From Agriotes lineatus (lineage: Eukaryota > Arthropoda > Insecta > Coleoptera > Elateridae), in contig OW679203.1 of assembly GCA_940337035.1 (NCBI GenBank), forward strand, positions 73,919,061-73,983,060: a DNA stretch of 64,000 bases. Reading direction: 5' to 3'. The first letter of the stretch is position 1; each line of letters opens with the position of its first letter. A program made the translations under genes and the position numbers. Positions 23,001-30,447 of this stretch are shown one piece after another. The notes below the pieces were generated by a model, which worked only from the letters and a program-made list of their open reading frames with translations, was not told the DNA's origin and did no database searches.

Positions 23001-26000
23001 TTTTCTTCAAATACTAAGTATTTAAATACTTTTTAATGTACGGTATTTGTATTTCTAGGTGCAAATACTTTGCAAAGTATTTAGTTTTTAAATACAATTT
23101 TGGCAGTATTTAAATATTTTCAGGATATTTAAATAGTTTTACAGTATTTAAATACTTTGAGAGTATTTAAATACTTTCAGAGTATTTAGCTCCTTTTTAT
23201 TTCTTCAAACGTATTTCTAACTAGTAAATAATTTTTTGCATAGTTTCAACGTTTATCAAAATCCCAAGTTTTTACTTGAAACGCGAACACGTGTAGTGCT
23301 TCAGTTAAACAACCCCCCGTGCTAGAGCGAGACAGAAACCACCAGGCAATTGTGGGCCTGAGTAAGATGCATAAAAAGCCGGTTTGACGGAGTGCCATTC
23401 GATTATTTCGATATTCCCATGTTTTGGCAGCGCGGAACAAATAGTGGTGTTTCCTCTGTAGTACCTGTGTCGTGATTTGTGGTAAACATAAATTACTATT
23501 ACAGTAAGTATACCTATATTTAATAGTACTATCAGTAGTTCATATTCAATATACGCAATTTTATGAATAAAATATTTTATGGATTTTAAGATTTTCTTTG
23601 CCGAAATATCCATAAAACAACGGAAACCAATATATTGTTTCCTTTGGAGTTTGTAATAATTCATATACAATAGTTTAAGCTATGTCATCTTTATTATTTG
23701 GCTTAATAATAGAATAAAAGGAAATTTAGAATTTAAATTTAATTTTGAAAAACTGTTTAACTGGTATACACATGTTGTGTTACTATTTAAATATTTCGCA
23801 AGTCTTTTTACATTTTAGTGATATCTAAATACTTAAGAAGTATTTTAAATATTTTTAAAATATTTAAATACTTAAGAAATATTTAAATACTTTAAAGTAT
23901 TTAAATACTTTAAAGTATTTAAATACGTTTATAAAAGTATTGAACTATTAAAAGTATTTAAATACTATAGGTATTTACTATTTAACTACTGTTTGCTCAA
24001 AAAAAGTATTTAATATTTAAATACATTCAATTTTCAAAAAGTATTTAGTATTTAGTATTTAAATACTTTATGACCAAAAAGTAGTTAAATAATAAATACC
24101 TATAATATTTAATAGTTAAATACTTTTATAAAAGTAATTAAATACTTTAAAAGCATTTTAAAATATTTTAAAAGTATTTAAATATTTAAAACTTAAAAAA
24201 ACTTAATCCTAATGTCTTTCTACCCTTTCGGGTGTAAGACGTGGGTGGCGTTGAGTTATTGCCTAGGTTCTCGTTTCCAAATTTCTTTCCAGGCTTTCCT
24301 GTCTTGCGCCCTTTGCTTCATTTTGTTCCACTGTACGTCTCTCCTTTCTGCTGCTTCCCTTATTACTTCTAACCATGTTCTTCTGGGTCTTCCCCTCATT
24401 TTCTTTCTCATGGGTTTGGCTTCTGCTACTCGTTTGACTATTTTATCGTCTTTTCTTCTTATGACATGTCCATACCATCTTAGGTTTCCTTCTTCAATTG
24501 ATTGTAGAACAGGCTTTGTTTTTAAGTTTTTCCTGAAGGTTGAGTTCTTAATTTTGTCTATCTTTGTTTTTCCCTCGATTTTTCTGAGAAACCTCATTTC
24601 CGCACTTTGGATTCTGCTTTTCTGGCTTTGTGTAAGCGTCCATGTTTCGGAACCGTAGGTAAGGATCGGTGTTGCTATTTTTTTAAACACTTCTGTTTTA
24701 GCCGATTTTGGGATTTCTTTTTTCGCCAAGAATTTGCTCTTTATCGCAAATATTTAAAAATTATTTAAATACTTTTAGTTTTTTGATATCACTAAAATGT
24801 AAAAAACTTTTGAAGTATTTAAATAGTAATGCAGCATTTAGAATCTTTTTAGCAGTTTAACAATTTTTTGAAAACTAAAATTTCCTTTCATTCGAATACT
24901 TGTAATAATTGTAGTAAGCCAAATGTTGTTTTGTAATGAATGCATAGTTGAGATGTTATTTTAGAAATATTTTGGCAAAAAATCTTAAAATCCAGAAAAT
25001 ACTTTGATAAAATTACTTATATTGAATATTAACAAAAAAGTAAAACAATAGTAATTTACGTAACAAGTATAGAAAGTGGAGCTTTTCAGTACGAGGGAGA
25101 TGTTTCCGGAAGAGGCCGTTAGGCCGAGTCCGGAATTTCGAGACGAGTATGGAAAAGCCACTTTCATACGAGTTTTCGTACAATATTTTTTCGTACACTA
25201 GCATACAAAACGGAATACTAAATTTATCCTCGTATATAGCAAATAAGTAGAGTAATATTAATGTAATGTAATATTATATGTGTTGTAACTAAGGAAACGT
25301 ACGGCAAAGTGCTACTTTGCCGTACGAATACCGCAAAATACTACTTTGCCGTACGAATACCGCAAAGTGCAACTTTCTGATTAATAAATTGTACGGCAAA
25401 GTAGCTCTTTCAATGCTAGTGTACGAAAAAGTTAGTTAAACAAATATAAATTTAAAACAATATAAACAATTTTTGAATTTTTGGTTTTCATATACATAAG
25501 AGTTTCTTTACATCTTTGCTATAAGTTGTAGGCCTTCAGCTCATAAAAAATTTGAAGATCAATTTAAATTTTTCAGTTCAAATACAAAATTGTCCTTCAA
25601 ATTTAGCATCTGAGGTTACAGTTTTTATATTTGAGAAATAAAAATACTTGAGATTTTCTGTTTTTAGTTTTCCCACAATAACTTTCATACTGGCGATTAT
25701 TGGTATCACGAATCCATAATATATGTTAGCTTTTCCTTTCAGAATATCTAATGGTAAAACCAGTGACTTAGAAACGTATTCTGTCAAATACTCCACTTCA
25801 TCCTTATTCAAGCAATATGGTTTAATTGAAAGCTTTTCATGTAAAATAAGTATTTTTTTTGCTAAAATTTATAAGTAGGAATTTTTTTTCTAAAATTTGG
25901 ATACGAACTCATAGTGTGAATTCCAAAGTGTAATGCCTAATAATGTCAGAATAACTCAAAGTGATGACCTAAAATTATGCAAAAAGTATTTACTAGTTAG

Positions 26001-29000
26001 AAATATATTTTTTAAGAAATAAAAGTAGTTAAATACTTTCAAAGGTATTTAATTACCTTTATTCCCTCAAGAAATATACCTATTTCCAACTAGTAAATAC
26101 TTTTTGCGTAATTTTAAACGTCCAATGCGTCATCATTTGGGAATATTTAAATACTTTGAGAATATTTAAATACTCTCAAAGTATTTAAATACTCTAAAAA
26201 AATTTAAATAGTCTAAAAGTATTTAAATATTTCCAAAATTGTATTTAAATACTTTGCAAAGTATTTGCACCTTCAAATACAAATACAGCCCATTAAAAAG
26301 TATTTAAATACCTATAGTAATTAAATACAACAAAGTATTTAAATAAAAAAAAAATTACAAATACAAATACTGCCCAATTCTGCCAGCACGTATGTACATT
26401 TCCTGAATGTCTCCATTTTACTTTTTGCTGATGAGAATTTAGTGTCGCTGGTAGCTGATATACTCTGTGTCCATTTTCATTAGCAATTTTATGGACCAGA
26501 TGAACTTTTTCGACTTGGACATTAATTGAAGTCATCCAATATTACTCGCATGTTGTGCTTTGGTGTTTTCTTGCTTTCTATCTTTTGTCGATCTTAAAAT
26601 TTTTCTTTCTCTTCTAATTTTCCATTTCCTGTTGGAGCAGATATGCAAAATGTGTAGCGTTTTTTTGGCATTTATTTTGAGACTTCACCAAGCAGATTTG
26701 TATGATTCTTTTTTTATTAAAGCTCTCACTGTGTAGATTTGTAGAAGCGCCATAAGTTGTAGATAATTCAATAATTGTTAAGGAAAATTCAATATATTGC
26801 CGAGCGCAAGCGGTTGCAGTGGACAATTCTATAGTAGTAGAACAAGTAAGCTCTCAAAGTACCTACAAAGTACGACTGTACCAGCGATGAGCCCCAAGCA
26901 GTAAATGTGTAATATTTATGTGCCATCAGTGGGCAAACATTTGTTTACATTTTACGTTTTTTACCATATAATTCAGTTGACAGTTTGTACCCAAGTAAAC
27001 TAGTTTTGTTTATACAGCATTTTATAAAAAGTAATTTTGTGTAAAAATGGAAATCTCGCGTGAAAATTTTCGTAACATGATTTTTGACGACTTCATATGT
27101 GGTCTAACACCGAAATAATGAATCGATCAACTTCATTTGGCTTTTGGGGATGAAGCATCATCGAAGAGCAGTGCTTACAATTGGTTTACCGAATTTTAGC
27201 GTGGACGCACCACTCTCAGTGACGAATGTCGTGAAGGTTGTCCATCAACATCCGTTGTTGCCACTAATGTTGATCCTGTGTGTGAAAAGATTGAGCAGCG
27301 AGACCGGCATGTGACATACCGTGAGATTCAAGCATCTTTGGGCATCTTTGAATGTAAGGAAGCTTTGCAGTCGTTGGACACCATACAATTTGACAGAAGC
27401 GCAAAAACAGGGTCGTGTCAAATAGTGCAAGAAATGTTCAAGAAATTCAACTGATGTTGTTTAAATTTAGTCTACAACATTGCTATTGGTGACGAAACTT
27501 GGATCTATTTGTACGAGCCCGAAAGTAAACAATAATCTACCGTTTGGGTATTTCAAATTAAGCCAAAACCAGCAAAAGTTGTTCATTCATGCAGTGGTGC
27601 AAAGCAAATGGTCGCTTGTTTGTTCAGTTTAACTGGACATGTGCAACTGTGGCTTTAGAAGATCGAAGGACTATGAATGCTGATTGGTATACCATAATTT
27701 GTTTGCCAGTTGTCGTCGATAAAATAACACAAAACAATCGAAATCGGAGAATTATTCTGCATCATGGCAACGCCAGAAGTCACTCAGCTACTTAAATTAT
27801 TACATAATTTTTTATCTAGTAAATATGTCGAATTAATGACTCACTGCCCCATTTCACCTGATTTATCGCCTAATGACTTTTTTTTGTTCCCAACATCAAA
27901 AATAAAATGCGTGGTGAGCGATTTTCGCAAATTGGTTTGTGCATATGCAAAAGTGTATTTATGTTTTTTCATATCGTTTCCAGCAGCCCTAGTATATTTG
28001 TTCTTTTTGTACATATGTTATTGTTGCTGTCTGCCGTTTATCAGTCTAAATTCTTGTTTTTAATTTTGTTTGTCACTTCATTTCAATTTATATTCTCCCC
28101 ACTATAATAATACACAATTGTTTCTTTGTTTAGCTCCCCTTTACCGTCCCACATCACAGCTAATTAGACCCACAAATTCGAAAGAACACCCATTAGTATC
28201 TTCTCCATATTATCTGGCGTTATTTTTTTATTAACTCCCTTTTTTTAACTTGTTTGGTTGGTTCTTCTTTCTCTATATTCCCTTTTCTTCGTTTTATAGG
28301 GGGTCTTGTTACTTTCTTACTTTTTGCTCTCTTATTTTCTATTTTTTGTCTCTTCTCGCTTCCTTTTCAGTAAATTTCTACAAAATTTACTCGGTTCTGT
28401 TACTATTCAATTAACTTTCAATCAATTGATTTCACAATATTGGCGTCGTCTTGTAAATCAGACCTAACTCTGATTACCTATTTACATCTTTTGTTTTCTT
28501 CCCTTAGTACTTTCTTGCACACTTATTTTACTCGAAATATATTTTATCCTCACTAGTTGGAGAGTATTAATTCGTTAATGATGAATTGCGAAATAAGATA
28601 GATCTTTGAGTTGACACAGACTAGATTTTAATATATTAGTCTTTATATAGTAGATATTGACTGTTGTATTTGGCTGTTTTTTTTTTGTGTATGTACTTGT
28701 GAATAGTATAATCCCTTCAAATACCTTTCTAGTTTATTAATAATCTACTAAACCTTACCTGAAAGGACTTGTACAAGTCAACAATTTTAATAGCCTCTCG
28801 TCCTTTCATTTCCCTTGGCACTTGTTCTATATCAGAATTGGTTTCCTCACCATTGGCCAGAGAAGCTGCAGAATTACCATTAGCAAGCGGCACCTACAAA
28901 AATCTTGTAATAGATGAATAAATTTCTAATTTTAAGGTGAATATGAAAATTCAAACTTTATAAAAGCTCTCTACATTGAATAAATGGGATTTTAAATTAA

Positions 29001-30447
29001 GGAACTTACCCGTACTGCTCTCTTCCTACACCAATATGAAGGTTTAAAACAGAATAGCGGTGGCCTTTTCGTACCATGTTCACCTGAAATGGATTAGAAT
29101 AATGCAACTGTTTGCAATAAAATAAAATGTTTGGTAAAAAAGAGTGTGTATACGTACTTGGGATAACACTGTCTAAGTAGAAAGCTAGAAAACCATATAA
29201 AACTATATCAAATGCCATCATTATTAAACTGCCACCAAAGGGCATGCCGGGTCCTGCCCATAGATTATTGAAAGTTACACCTGTACCAGACAAGTCCATC
29301 ACCAGAGCCTAAAAATTAAATTCTATTAATTCTACGGAAGAAAAACTGTAGGTAGTGTTGTATGCGACAGTAGTTAGTAATGGCAAAAGAGTATTGAACA
29401 GAAATAACTCAGCTTATCTTTGATACATAGAAAAATTCAGTTTATTAATTATTTATCAACTGATGTTTTCTATCAGCACTAATGTTAAAACTATCGATTA
29501 GTGTTAATGGTGGATATTCCAAACTTTAAAAAATGTTGAATTTTATATTTAGTTGTATCGAAGTTACCCTAGACTACAAGCTGGTATTCACATTCAATTG
29601 CAGGACTGTTTGTAACGTACATTGTCATTTAGCTTTATGAATAAAAATAGTATCTGATAAAACTTTTCTGTACAAAACCAACACGTTGCATCAACATAAT
29701 TACAAAATTGATATATCTGCTTTAGTTTTTTTTTTAATTTACAACTCCACAACCAATTCTAAATAACTATACTTTACCTTGTCCATTGCCAAAGCAAATC
29801 CAGTGGAACTAATAAGAGATACTATCCAAAAGACTGTAGAACTGGAATTATCAACGAACACTTGAATAAAATAAAATAAACTCAATATATTAATCATAAA
29901 ATTTCCTAGTATTCCAGCAGTCTGAAAACAGTAAACTTTTAGTTATCATCTGAGCTAAGTTACTTAGGAATCTACTCACCCTCGATTTATCAAAGAAAGG
30001 CGTAATCATAAATCCAAACATAATAATTGATAACGAATACAACAATACTAAGAGAAAAATTGGTACTATGCTAGTATTTTGAAATACTCCTAAGGCGAAA
30101 AGGAGTATGCAACAAACCGTTGATAAGAACAGCACGAAAGCTCCATATATTATAAACCATGATAGCCTGCAAAACAAAGGAGAGTTAGTGGAAATTTTAA
30201 ATTATCAAACTACCTACCAGAAAACGGAATCTTTCAGGCCCATAATTTTCATTCCTTCCTTGATTTTATTTTCCTTTTCGCCAACGATAAGTATTAAGAG
30301 ATATGCAACAAATTGTGATAATGCCATCACCATGTATAACGGAATCACCACCCTGAAAGCCACCATCCAATTTCCAGTAAAAGCTTCTTTGGGGAACATT
30401 TCTAACAGCAAATGAGGCACAAGAGTGTCGTTTCTGCCGGTGTCATT
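3648..30447 (-). CDS. ABCA-family (ABCA3-like) full ABC transporter, 23 exons, N-terminus missing
   Basis: Exons in transcription order: 30447-30218, 30166-29980, 29921-29778, 29308-29158, 29083-29010, 28893-28759, 14050-13875, 13810-13696, 13639-13490, 13432-13297, 13186-13079, 13014-12841, 12782-12573, 12515-11975, 6046-5866, 5814-5478, 5425-5151, 5091-4738, 4686-4526, 4470-4263, 4203-4112, 4054-3807, 3751-3648. All junctions are GT-AG and phases agree throughout, giving 4491 nt (1496 residues plus stop) with no internal stop. The order TMD1-NBD1-TMD2-NBD2 and the motifs MKIMGLKDSVFW, GHNGAGKTT (twice), LSGGQKRKLS and TTLEQVFLKFAHYDE mark an ABCA lipid-exporter-type protein. Family members are about 1600-1800 residues, so some 150-250 N-terminal residues (first helix and most of extracellular loop 1) are unplaced. 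Membrane location and lipid transport are known for the family; the substrate here is unknown. Confidence 0.95.
5151..6046 (-). CDS. ABCA exons: TMD2 helices
   Basis: Three exons (6046-5866, 5814-5478, 5425-5151). They encode VFSTSIFLGMMFILVPCSLA, YFITYFVVLVALMMLISAAL, CPASILFITCISYIF and the segment VHVFFSLVN-like/YIPYGAVYYIQRV typical of ABCA TMD2. The intron between 5478 and 5425 is only 52 nt (GTAAGT...TTCTAG with a TACTAAT branch-point-like motif). Joining restores MFGIGGKAAYVL, which matches the family; reading through instead shifts frame. The last exon ends KIFQ and joins across a 59-nt intron (GTAAGT at 5150, AG at 5093-5092). Confidence 0.93.
7319..7971. mobile_element. MITE (CAGCGTACATAAATC ends) inserted in LINE A
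   Basis: A 653-bp element with inverted ends. The left starts CAGCATACACAAATCAAACA and the right, reversed, CAGCGTACATAAATCAAACA, continuing into AGTAGAGACAYTCA. It is flanked by CCAAAG on both sides, and removing it rejoins the LINE reading NVSYQR/LTIDN. A second copy is at 18143-19087. The interior is non-coding and itself contains the palindromic MITE at 7590-7733. Confidence 0.8.
7590..7733. mobile_element. Palindromic MITE, copy 2 (nested in the 7319-7971 MITE)
   Basis: A hairpin with arms TTACTTGAAATTGGCAAGAC and complement around the same core as at 1479-1608 (GTCAAATTTGAGGTTAGTAG and complement, loop CACTTTTGACACAGACTG). The outer arm sequence differs from the arms at the other loci although the core is the same. 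Confidence 0.8.
8931..9234. other. Unassigned intronic spacer
   Basis: About 300 bp between the remnants of LINE A and LINE B. No motif of either LINE and no clear repeat end could be recognised. Confidence 0.4.
10009..11263 (+). mobile_element. Tc1/mariner-superfamily element inserted in LINE B
   Basis: About 1.25 kb with roughly 35-bp inverted ends, TAGTCTGTTTTTTTGCTTTA on the left and nearly the same reversed on the right, flanked by TA (10007-10008 and 11264-11265). Its interior encodes a broken transposase. The TA duplication and the type of transposase fit the Tc1/mariner superfamily. The insertion sits in the LINE reverse transcriptase region and its removal rejoins the LINE text. Confidence 0.8.
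10156..10930 (+). pseudogene. Broken DDE transposase of the 10009-11263 element
   Basis: Pieces in order: a short N-terminal helix-turn-helix region (MPRKSSIHSKAKVAIKLCF, GKLSKTAIIGRVGQIFDVSI); then, across frameshifts, FREDIKTLCNFFTLDNIL, YYTLKNMGYKYKIVNGRELV, KCMFRFLDETGYF (first catalytic Asp) and LFCMQDAHQDFYQGVTYC. The usual second Asp (a DNASYHS-like motif) and third catalytic residue are missing, so the 3' third is deleted. This resembles a widespread insect Tc1/mariner-type protein. Confidence 0.7.
11975..12515 (-). CDS. ABCA exon: start of TMD2 and extracellular loop 2
   Basis: A single 541-nt exon. It encodes a short lead (TGDMQLRGLEVICETKSP), an amphipathic stretch, the first TMD2 helix (LYFMIMLPLGLAAIGLYLN) and about 110 residues of extracellular loop with many asparagines in N-x-S/T sites (for example NGTEKN, NGSFSS, NITVIYND), as expected for a glycosylated ectodomain. 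It ends in phase 2 and joins the exon at 6046 across a 5.9-kb transposon-filled intron to read TIYRLLMDGRSTDW. Confidence 0.93.
12573..14050 (-). CDS. ABCA exons: NBD1 and regulatory tail
   Basis: Seven exons (14050-13875, 13810-13696, 13639-13490, 13432-13297, 13186-13079, 13014-12841, 12782-12573). The ATP-binding motifs appear in order: Walker A GHNGAGKTT, Q-loop GVCPQHDILF, signature LSGGQKRKLS, Walker B IIILDEPTAGVDP and H-loop LLTTHFMDEAD. Then come the KGKLRCCGSSLFLKNKFG strand and the YGVSMTTLEEVFLHL helix that closes ABCA nucleotide-binding domains, followed by a serine-rich linker (RALSRSLSLQSKSTSYQSL) that could be a phosphorylation-rich region (inference). All catalytic positions look intact, so this half-site should bind ATP. 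Confidence 0.95.
14256..14507. mobile_element. Hairpin MITE with ATAGTAATTTACG motif
   Basis: A 250-bp fold-back: CCCACTAGATGCAAAACTCT on the left and its complement on the right. The arms run through TAGTAATTTACGTTACGAG and AGTGTTTTGCAGGTC to a loop of about 50 bp. Two overlapping ORFs of 67 codons on opposite strands share nearly the same protein because of the palindrome; they are not genes. Related hairpins with the ATAGTAATTTACG motif occur near 25049 and 61565. Confidence 0.75.
14655..15285 (+). mobile_element. Nested 631-bp element with 8-bp target duplication carrying a THAP domain
   Basis: A 28-bp inverted repeat with one mismatch bounds the element: TAGAGTTACTAGATAGAGAG... on the left and its complement ending CTAGTAACTCTA on the right. 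The flanks 14647-14654 and 15286-15293 are both CCAGTTCT, an exact 8-bp target duplication. Eight-base duplications are typical of the hAT and P superfamilies. The THAP domain inside argues for a P-like source, whereas the TAGAG ends resemble hAT, so the class is open. It is inserted in the 5' part of the pogo element, which is therefore older. Confidence 0.8.
14891..15195 (+). pseudogene. THAP zinc-finger domain, two exons, frameshifted
   Basis: The ATG at 14891 gives MPGCCVP. After a 1-base slip the text is CKNRSESGFRLFRLPQGEK, then RRKWLAFIN; after a second slip RSNLSSGARICE ends at a GTAAGT donor at about 15043. A second exon near 15132-15180 reads AHFETTQFESDRQDGRKLLK. Together this gives the C2CH zinc ligands (C-x-x-C ... 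C-x-x-H) and AVP-box region of a THAP DNA-binding domain of about 85 residues. The acceptor before the second exon is imperfect (AA where AG is expected). No transposase body follows, so this is only the DNA-binding end of a gene. Confidence 0.75.
15755..17398 (+). pseudogene. pogo (DDE_1) transposase with C-terminal PHD-like finger, inactive
   Basis: The N-terminal helix-turn-helix region (MLATVRKVKKEGFSICKTAA, INYRTLARYCKKF) opens at 15755. A frameshift near 16045 is followed by FLKRQPTLSLRKPKATSLAR and IWNMDETGVTSVQ (first Asp). A second shift plus deletion near 16300 leads to MLVTLACAVSAIGNHIPPFF, GWMQEADFVVFLNHF and LLLDNHNAH (second Asp). The region that should hold the third Asp is deleted: FPPDW joins directly to PFKKFFNSACDDW. 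The C-terminus is basic and then has a C4HC3-like finger (CVCLVCLEP ... GWSHELCTPG ... CQNCESALKSD, stop at 17398), read across another shift near 17300. It cannot be catalytic. Confidence 0.85.
18166..18747. mobile_element. TA-flanked MITE (AAGTACGTTTTTT ends), copy 1
   Basis: A 582-bp element: AAGTACGTTTTTTTCCTATA on the left and its complement on the right, with TA on both sides (18164-18165 and 18748-18749). Removing it restores the host MITE text ACAAGTA-GGGACACTCA. Inside, a roughly 120-bp block is tandemly duplicated. The TA target and the ends suggest mobilisation by a Tc1/mariner transposase. A second copy is at 32607-33032. Confidence 0.8.
18425..18666. repeat. 120-bp tandem duplication within the TA-MITE
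   Basis: Two adjacent units share AGAAGAAGTTYACGAAAGAT, TACCTAAAAA, ACTCCTTTAATGTCAG, ATTTTAAATTTCGC and CCAATTTTTAGTTCTAAA with a few substitutions. They are non-coding. Confidence 0.8.
19202..19420. mobile_element. Short palindromic MITE
   Basis: The left arm GAATATCTGGGAAAACTTCA and following GTATAGCGTCCCCA is matched on the right by TGGGGACGCTATATTGAAGT and TTAGCCGAATATCC. About 33 bp of arms flank a non-coding loop of roughly 150 bp. Confidence 0.65.
19555..19992. mobile_element. MITE with ATACTATCC ends
   Basis: A 438-bp element with about 33-bp inverted ends: ATACTATCCATTCCCAAAAC and TCGTGAACTGTCAA on the left, the complement ending GGGATAGTAT on the right. TA at both ends could be a target duplication. 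The interior is non-coding and AT-rich. Confidence 0.7.
19996..20740 (+). mobile_element. LINE reverse-transcriptase fragment
   Basis: Conceptual plus-strand translation across stops gives KILTRMILNRIKDVVNDKLM, VGFR, VDMLTTLRIAMK, SFIDFISTESMRKVLNKFGI, ECQVTHNSKVRNVKCNTG and GLTKRLEDIDLVDDL. These are in the order of reverse transcriptase motifs, the last corresponding to the YADD box changed to LVDD. It is 5' and 3' truncated with many stops. ORFs on the other strand here are shadows. Confidence 0.7.
20840..23010 (-). mobile_element. Degenerate minus-strand LINE interrupted by a solo LTR
   Basis: On the minus strand, 22760-22500 reads AYTRIKK, ending in a motif like EGTL.RITKWIGR (compare 'HYEELLNGL'). 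From 22290 to 21920 the C-terminal region of a LINE ORF2 can be read: LRPIVAYAGAILIFTKK, ENNKYRMRVNFEIDNEI and NSLAILWELTRIRNKWMF, corresponding to the family's 'RPIVTYGSETWTLT... GHVMRM' tail. The solo LTR fills 21352-21914, and a less certain continuation lies at 20840-21350. The sequence is strongly degraded, so the ends are approximate. Confidence 0.55.
21352..21914 (-). mobile_element. Solo LTR, copy 2
   Basis: The inverted relative of 2252-2841: on the minus strand it starts TGTAACAGCCTGGCGATCAG and ends CGTAACA. It is 563 bp with exact GTAT target duplications on both sides (21348-21351 and 21915-21918). A TATAAATA box is present on the minus strand near 21680, and CAGCTGC / ATGAGTCA motifs are shared with copy 1. 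It is inserted in a dead minus-strand LINE. Confidence 0.85.
24198..24750 (-). mobile_element. 5'-truncated LINE, C-terminal 157+ codons intact
   Basis: A minus-strand ORF from 24729 to 24256 reads MAKKEIPKSAKTEVFKKIAT, PILTYGSETWTLTQSQKSRI, RFLRKIEGKTKIDKIKN, LRWYGHVIRRKDDKIVKR, MRGRPRRTWLEVIREAAERR and WKEIWKREPRQ, the C-terminal tail of RTE-like LINE ORF2 proteins. It is open without stops and is followed by a short 3' UTR ending near 24200, so this is a recent 5'-truncated retroposition into the AAATAC arm. Confidence 0.85.
25049..25205. mobile_element. Hairpin MITE remnant with ATAGTAATTTACG end
   Basis: It starts CAATAGTAATTTACGTAAC and folds back: AGTATAGAAAGTGGAGCTTT is matched by GAGTATGGAAAAGCCACTTT. 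The centre CGTTAGGCCGAGTCCGG is GC-rich. The left end motif is shared with hairpins at 14256-14507 and 61435-61575. Confidence 0.55.
25188..25437. repeat. Small inverted-repeat element with TACGGCAAAGT units
   Basis: TTTTTTCGTACACTAGCAT on the left is matched by AATGCTAGTGTACGAAAAA on the right. The right half holds several copies of TACGGCAAAGT in both orientations (25300-25400). It is non-coding. Confidence 0.55.
25578..25811 (-). pseudogene. hAT transposase fragment
   Basis: A 77-codon minus-strand ORF (VEYLTEYVSKSLVLPLDILK, IYYGFVIPIIASMKVIVGKL) matches the middle of hAT transposases, where 'LTEY...PLALALDILQGE...YGYLLPTL' is conserved. The zinc finger, catalytic residues and dimerisation domain are not seen in this copy. 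It lies within the fold-back element 22995-26370 and supports its hAT class. Confidence 0.65.
26380..27040. other. Unassigned intronic spacer
   Basis: AT-rich sequence between the fold-back element and the mariner fossil. Two minus-strand ORFs of 70-80 codons show no recognisable domain and are probably chance. Confidence 0.4.
27047..27935 (+). pseudogene. mariner transposase fossil
   Basis: Conceptual translation from ATG 27047: MEISRENFRNMIFDDFICGL, DQLHLAFGDEASSKSSAYNW, RGRTTLSDECREGCPSTSVV, DRHVTYREIQASLGI, IAIGDETWIYLYEPESKQ (first catalytic Asp), KQMVACLFSLTGHVQ, RIILHHGNARSHSAT and SPDLSPNDFFLFP (third Asp). This is the full order of a mariner transposase with D34D spacing. The second catalytic Asp is Gly (HHGN for HHDN), there are several stops and frameshifts, about 30 residues are deleted after SLGI, and the 3' end is lost. 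TIRs were not identified. Dead copy. Confidence 0.9.
27940..28740. other. Pyrimidine-rich intronic stretch, possibly LINE-derived
   Basis: The plus strand is T/C-rich, and the minus strand reads as a lysine/arginine-rich open stretch (KKITPDNMEKILMGVLSNL near 28240-28170) similar in style to LINE N-terminal regions. The evidence is weak. Nothing else was recognised up to the ABCA exon at 28759. Confidence 0.3.
28759..30447 (-). CDS. ABCA exons: end of extracellular loop 1, TMD1 and linker to NBD1
   Basis: Six exons (30447-30218, 30166-29980, 29921-29778, 29308-29158, 29083-29010, 28893-28759). The first opens inside extracellular loop 1 (NDTGRNDTLVPHLLLEM), then a helix (VVIPLYMVMALSQFVAYLLI) and the cytosolic EGMKIMGLKDSVFW motif typical of ABCA proteins. 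The next exons encode hydrophobic helices (LSWFIIYGAFVLFL, VPIFLLVLLYSLSIIMFGF) and a GPGMPFGG loop. The last two encode a polar linker ending in AIKIVDLYKSFQ, the start of NBD1. Phase closes exactly across every junction. The acceptor of the first exon, TTTCCAG before 30447, shows that at least one more exon lies upstream. Searching by eye up to 64000 did not find it. Confidence 0.93.

Larger units (their letters stand above)
22995..26370 (-). mobile_element. hAT-like fold-back element with GTATTTAAATAC minisatellite arms
   Basis: The arms at both ends are inverted copies: near 23030-23100 GTATTTGTATTTCTAGGTGC, AAATACTTTGCAAAGTATTT; near 26235-26310 the complement. Both arms, and inner blocks at 23770-24200 and 24750-24850, consist of dozens of variants of AGTATTTAAATACTTT, a perfect-palindrome unit. 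Inner unique segments are also inverted (23690-23840 versus 24780-24900). A minus-strand hAT transposase fragment (25578-25811) supports hAT origin. A LINE tail (24198-24750) and a hairpin MITE are inserted. Exact outer ends are uncertain by tens of bases. Confidence 0.65.

Noticed and set aside
23010..24210. Simple low-complexity AT DNA
   Set aside because: Arms are inverted copies of each other at both ends of a 3.3-kb unit and contain a hAT fragment, so it is better described as a fold-back transposon.
24212..24658. 148-codon plus-strand ORF
   Set aside because: Antisense of the LINE C-terminal ORF at 24729-24256, which has clear family motifs.
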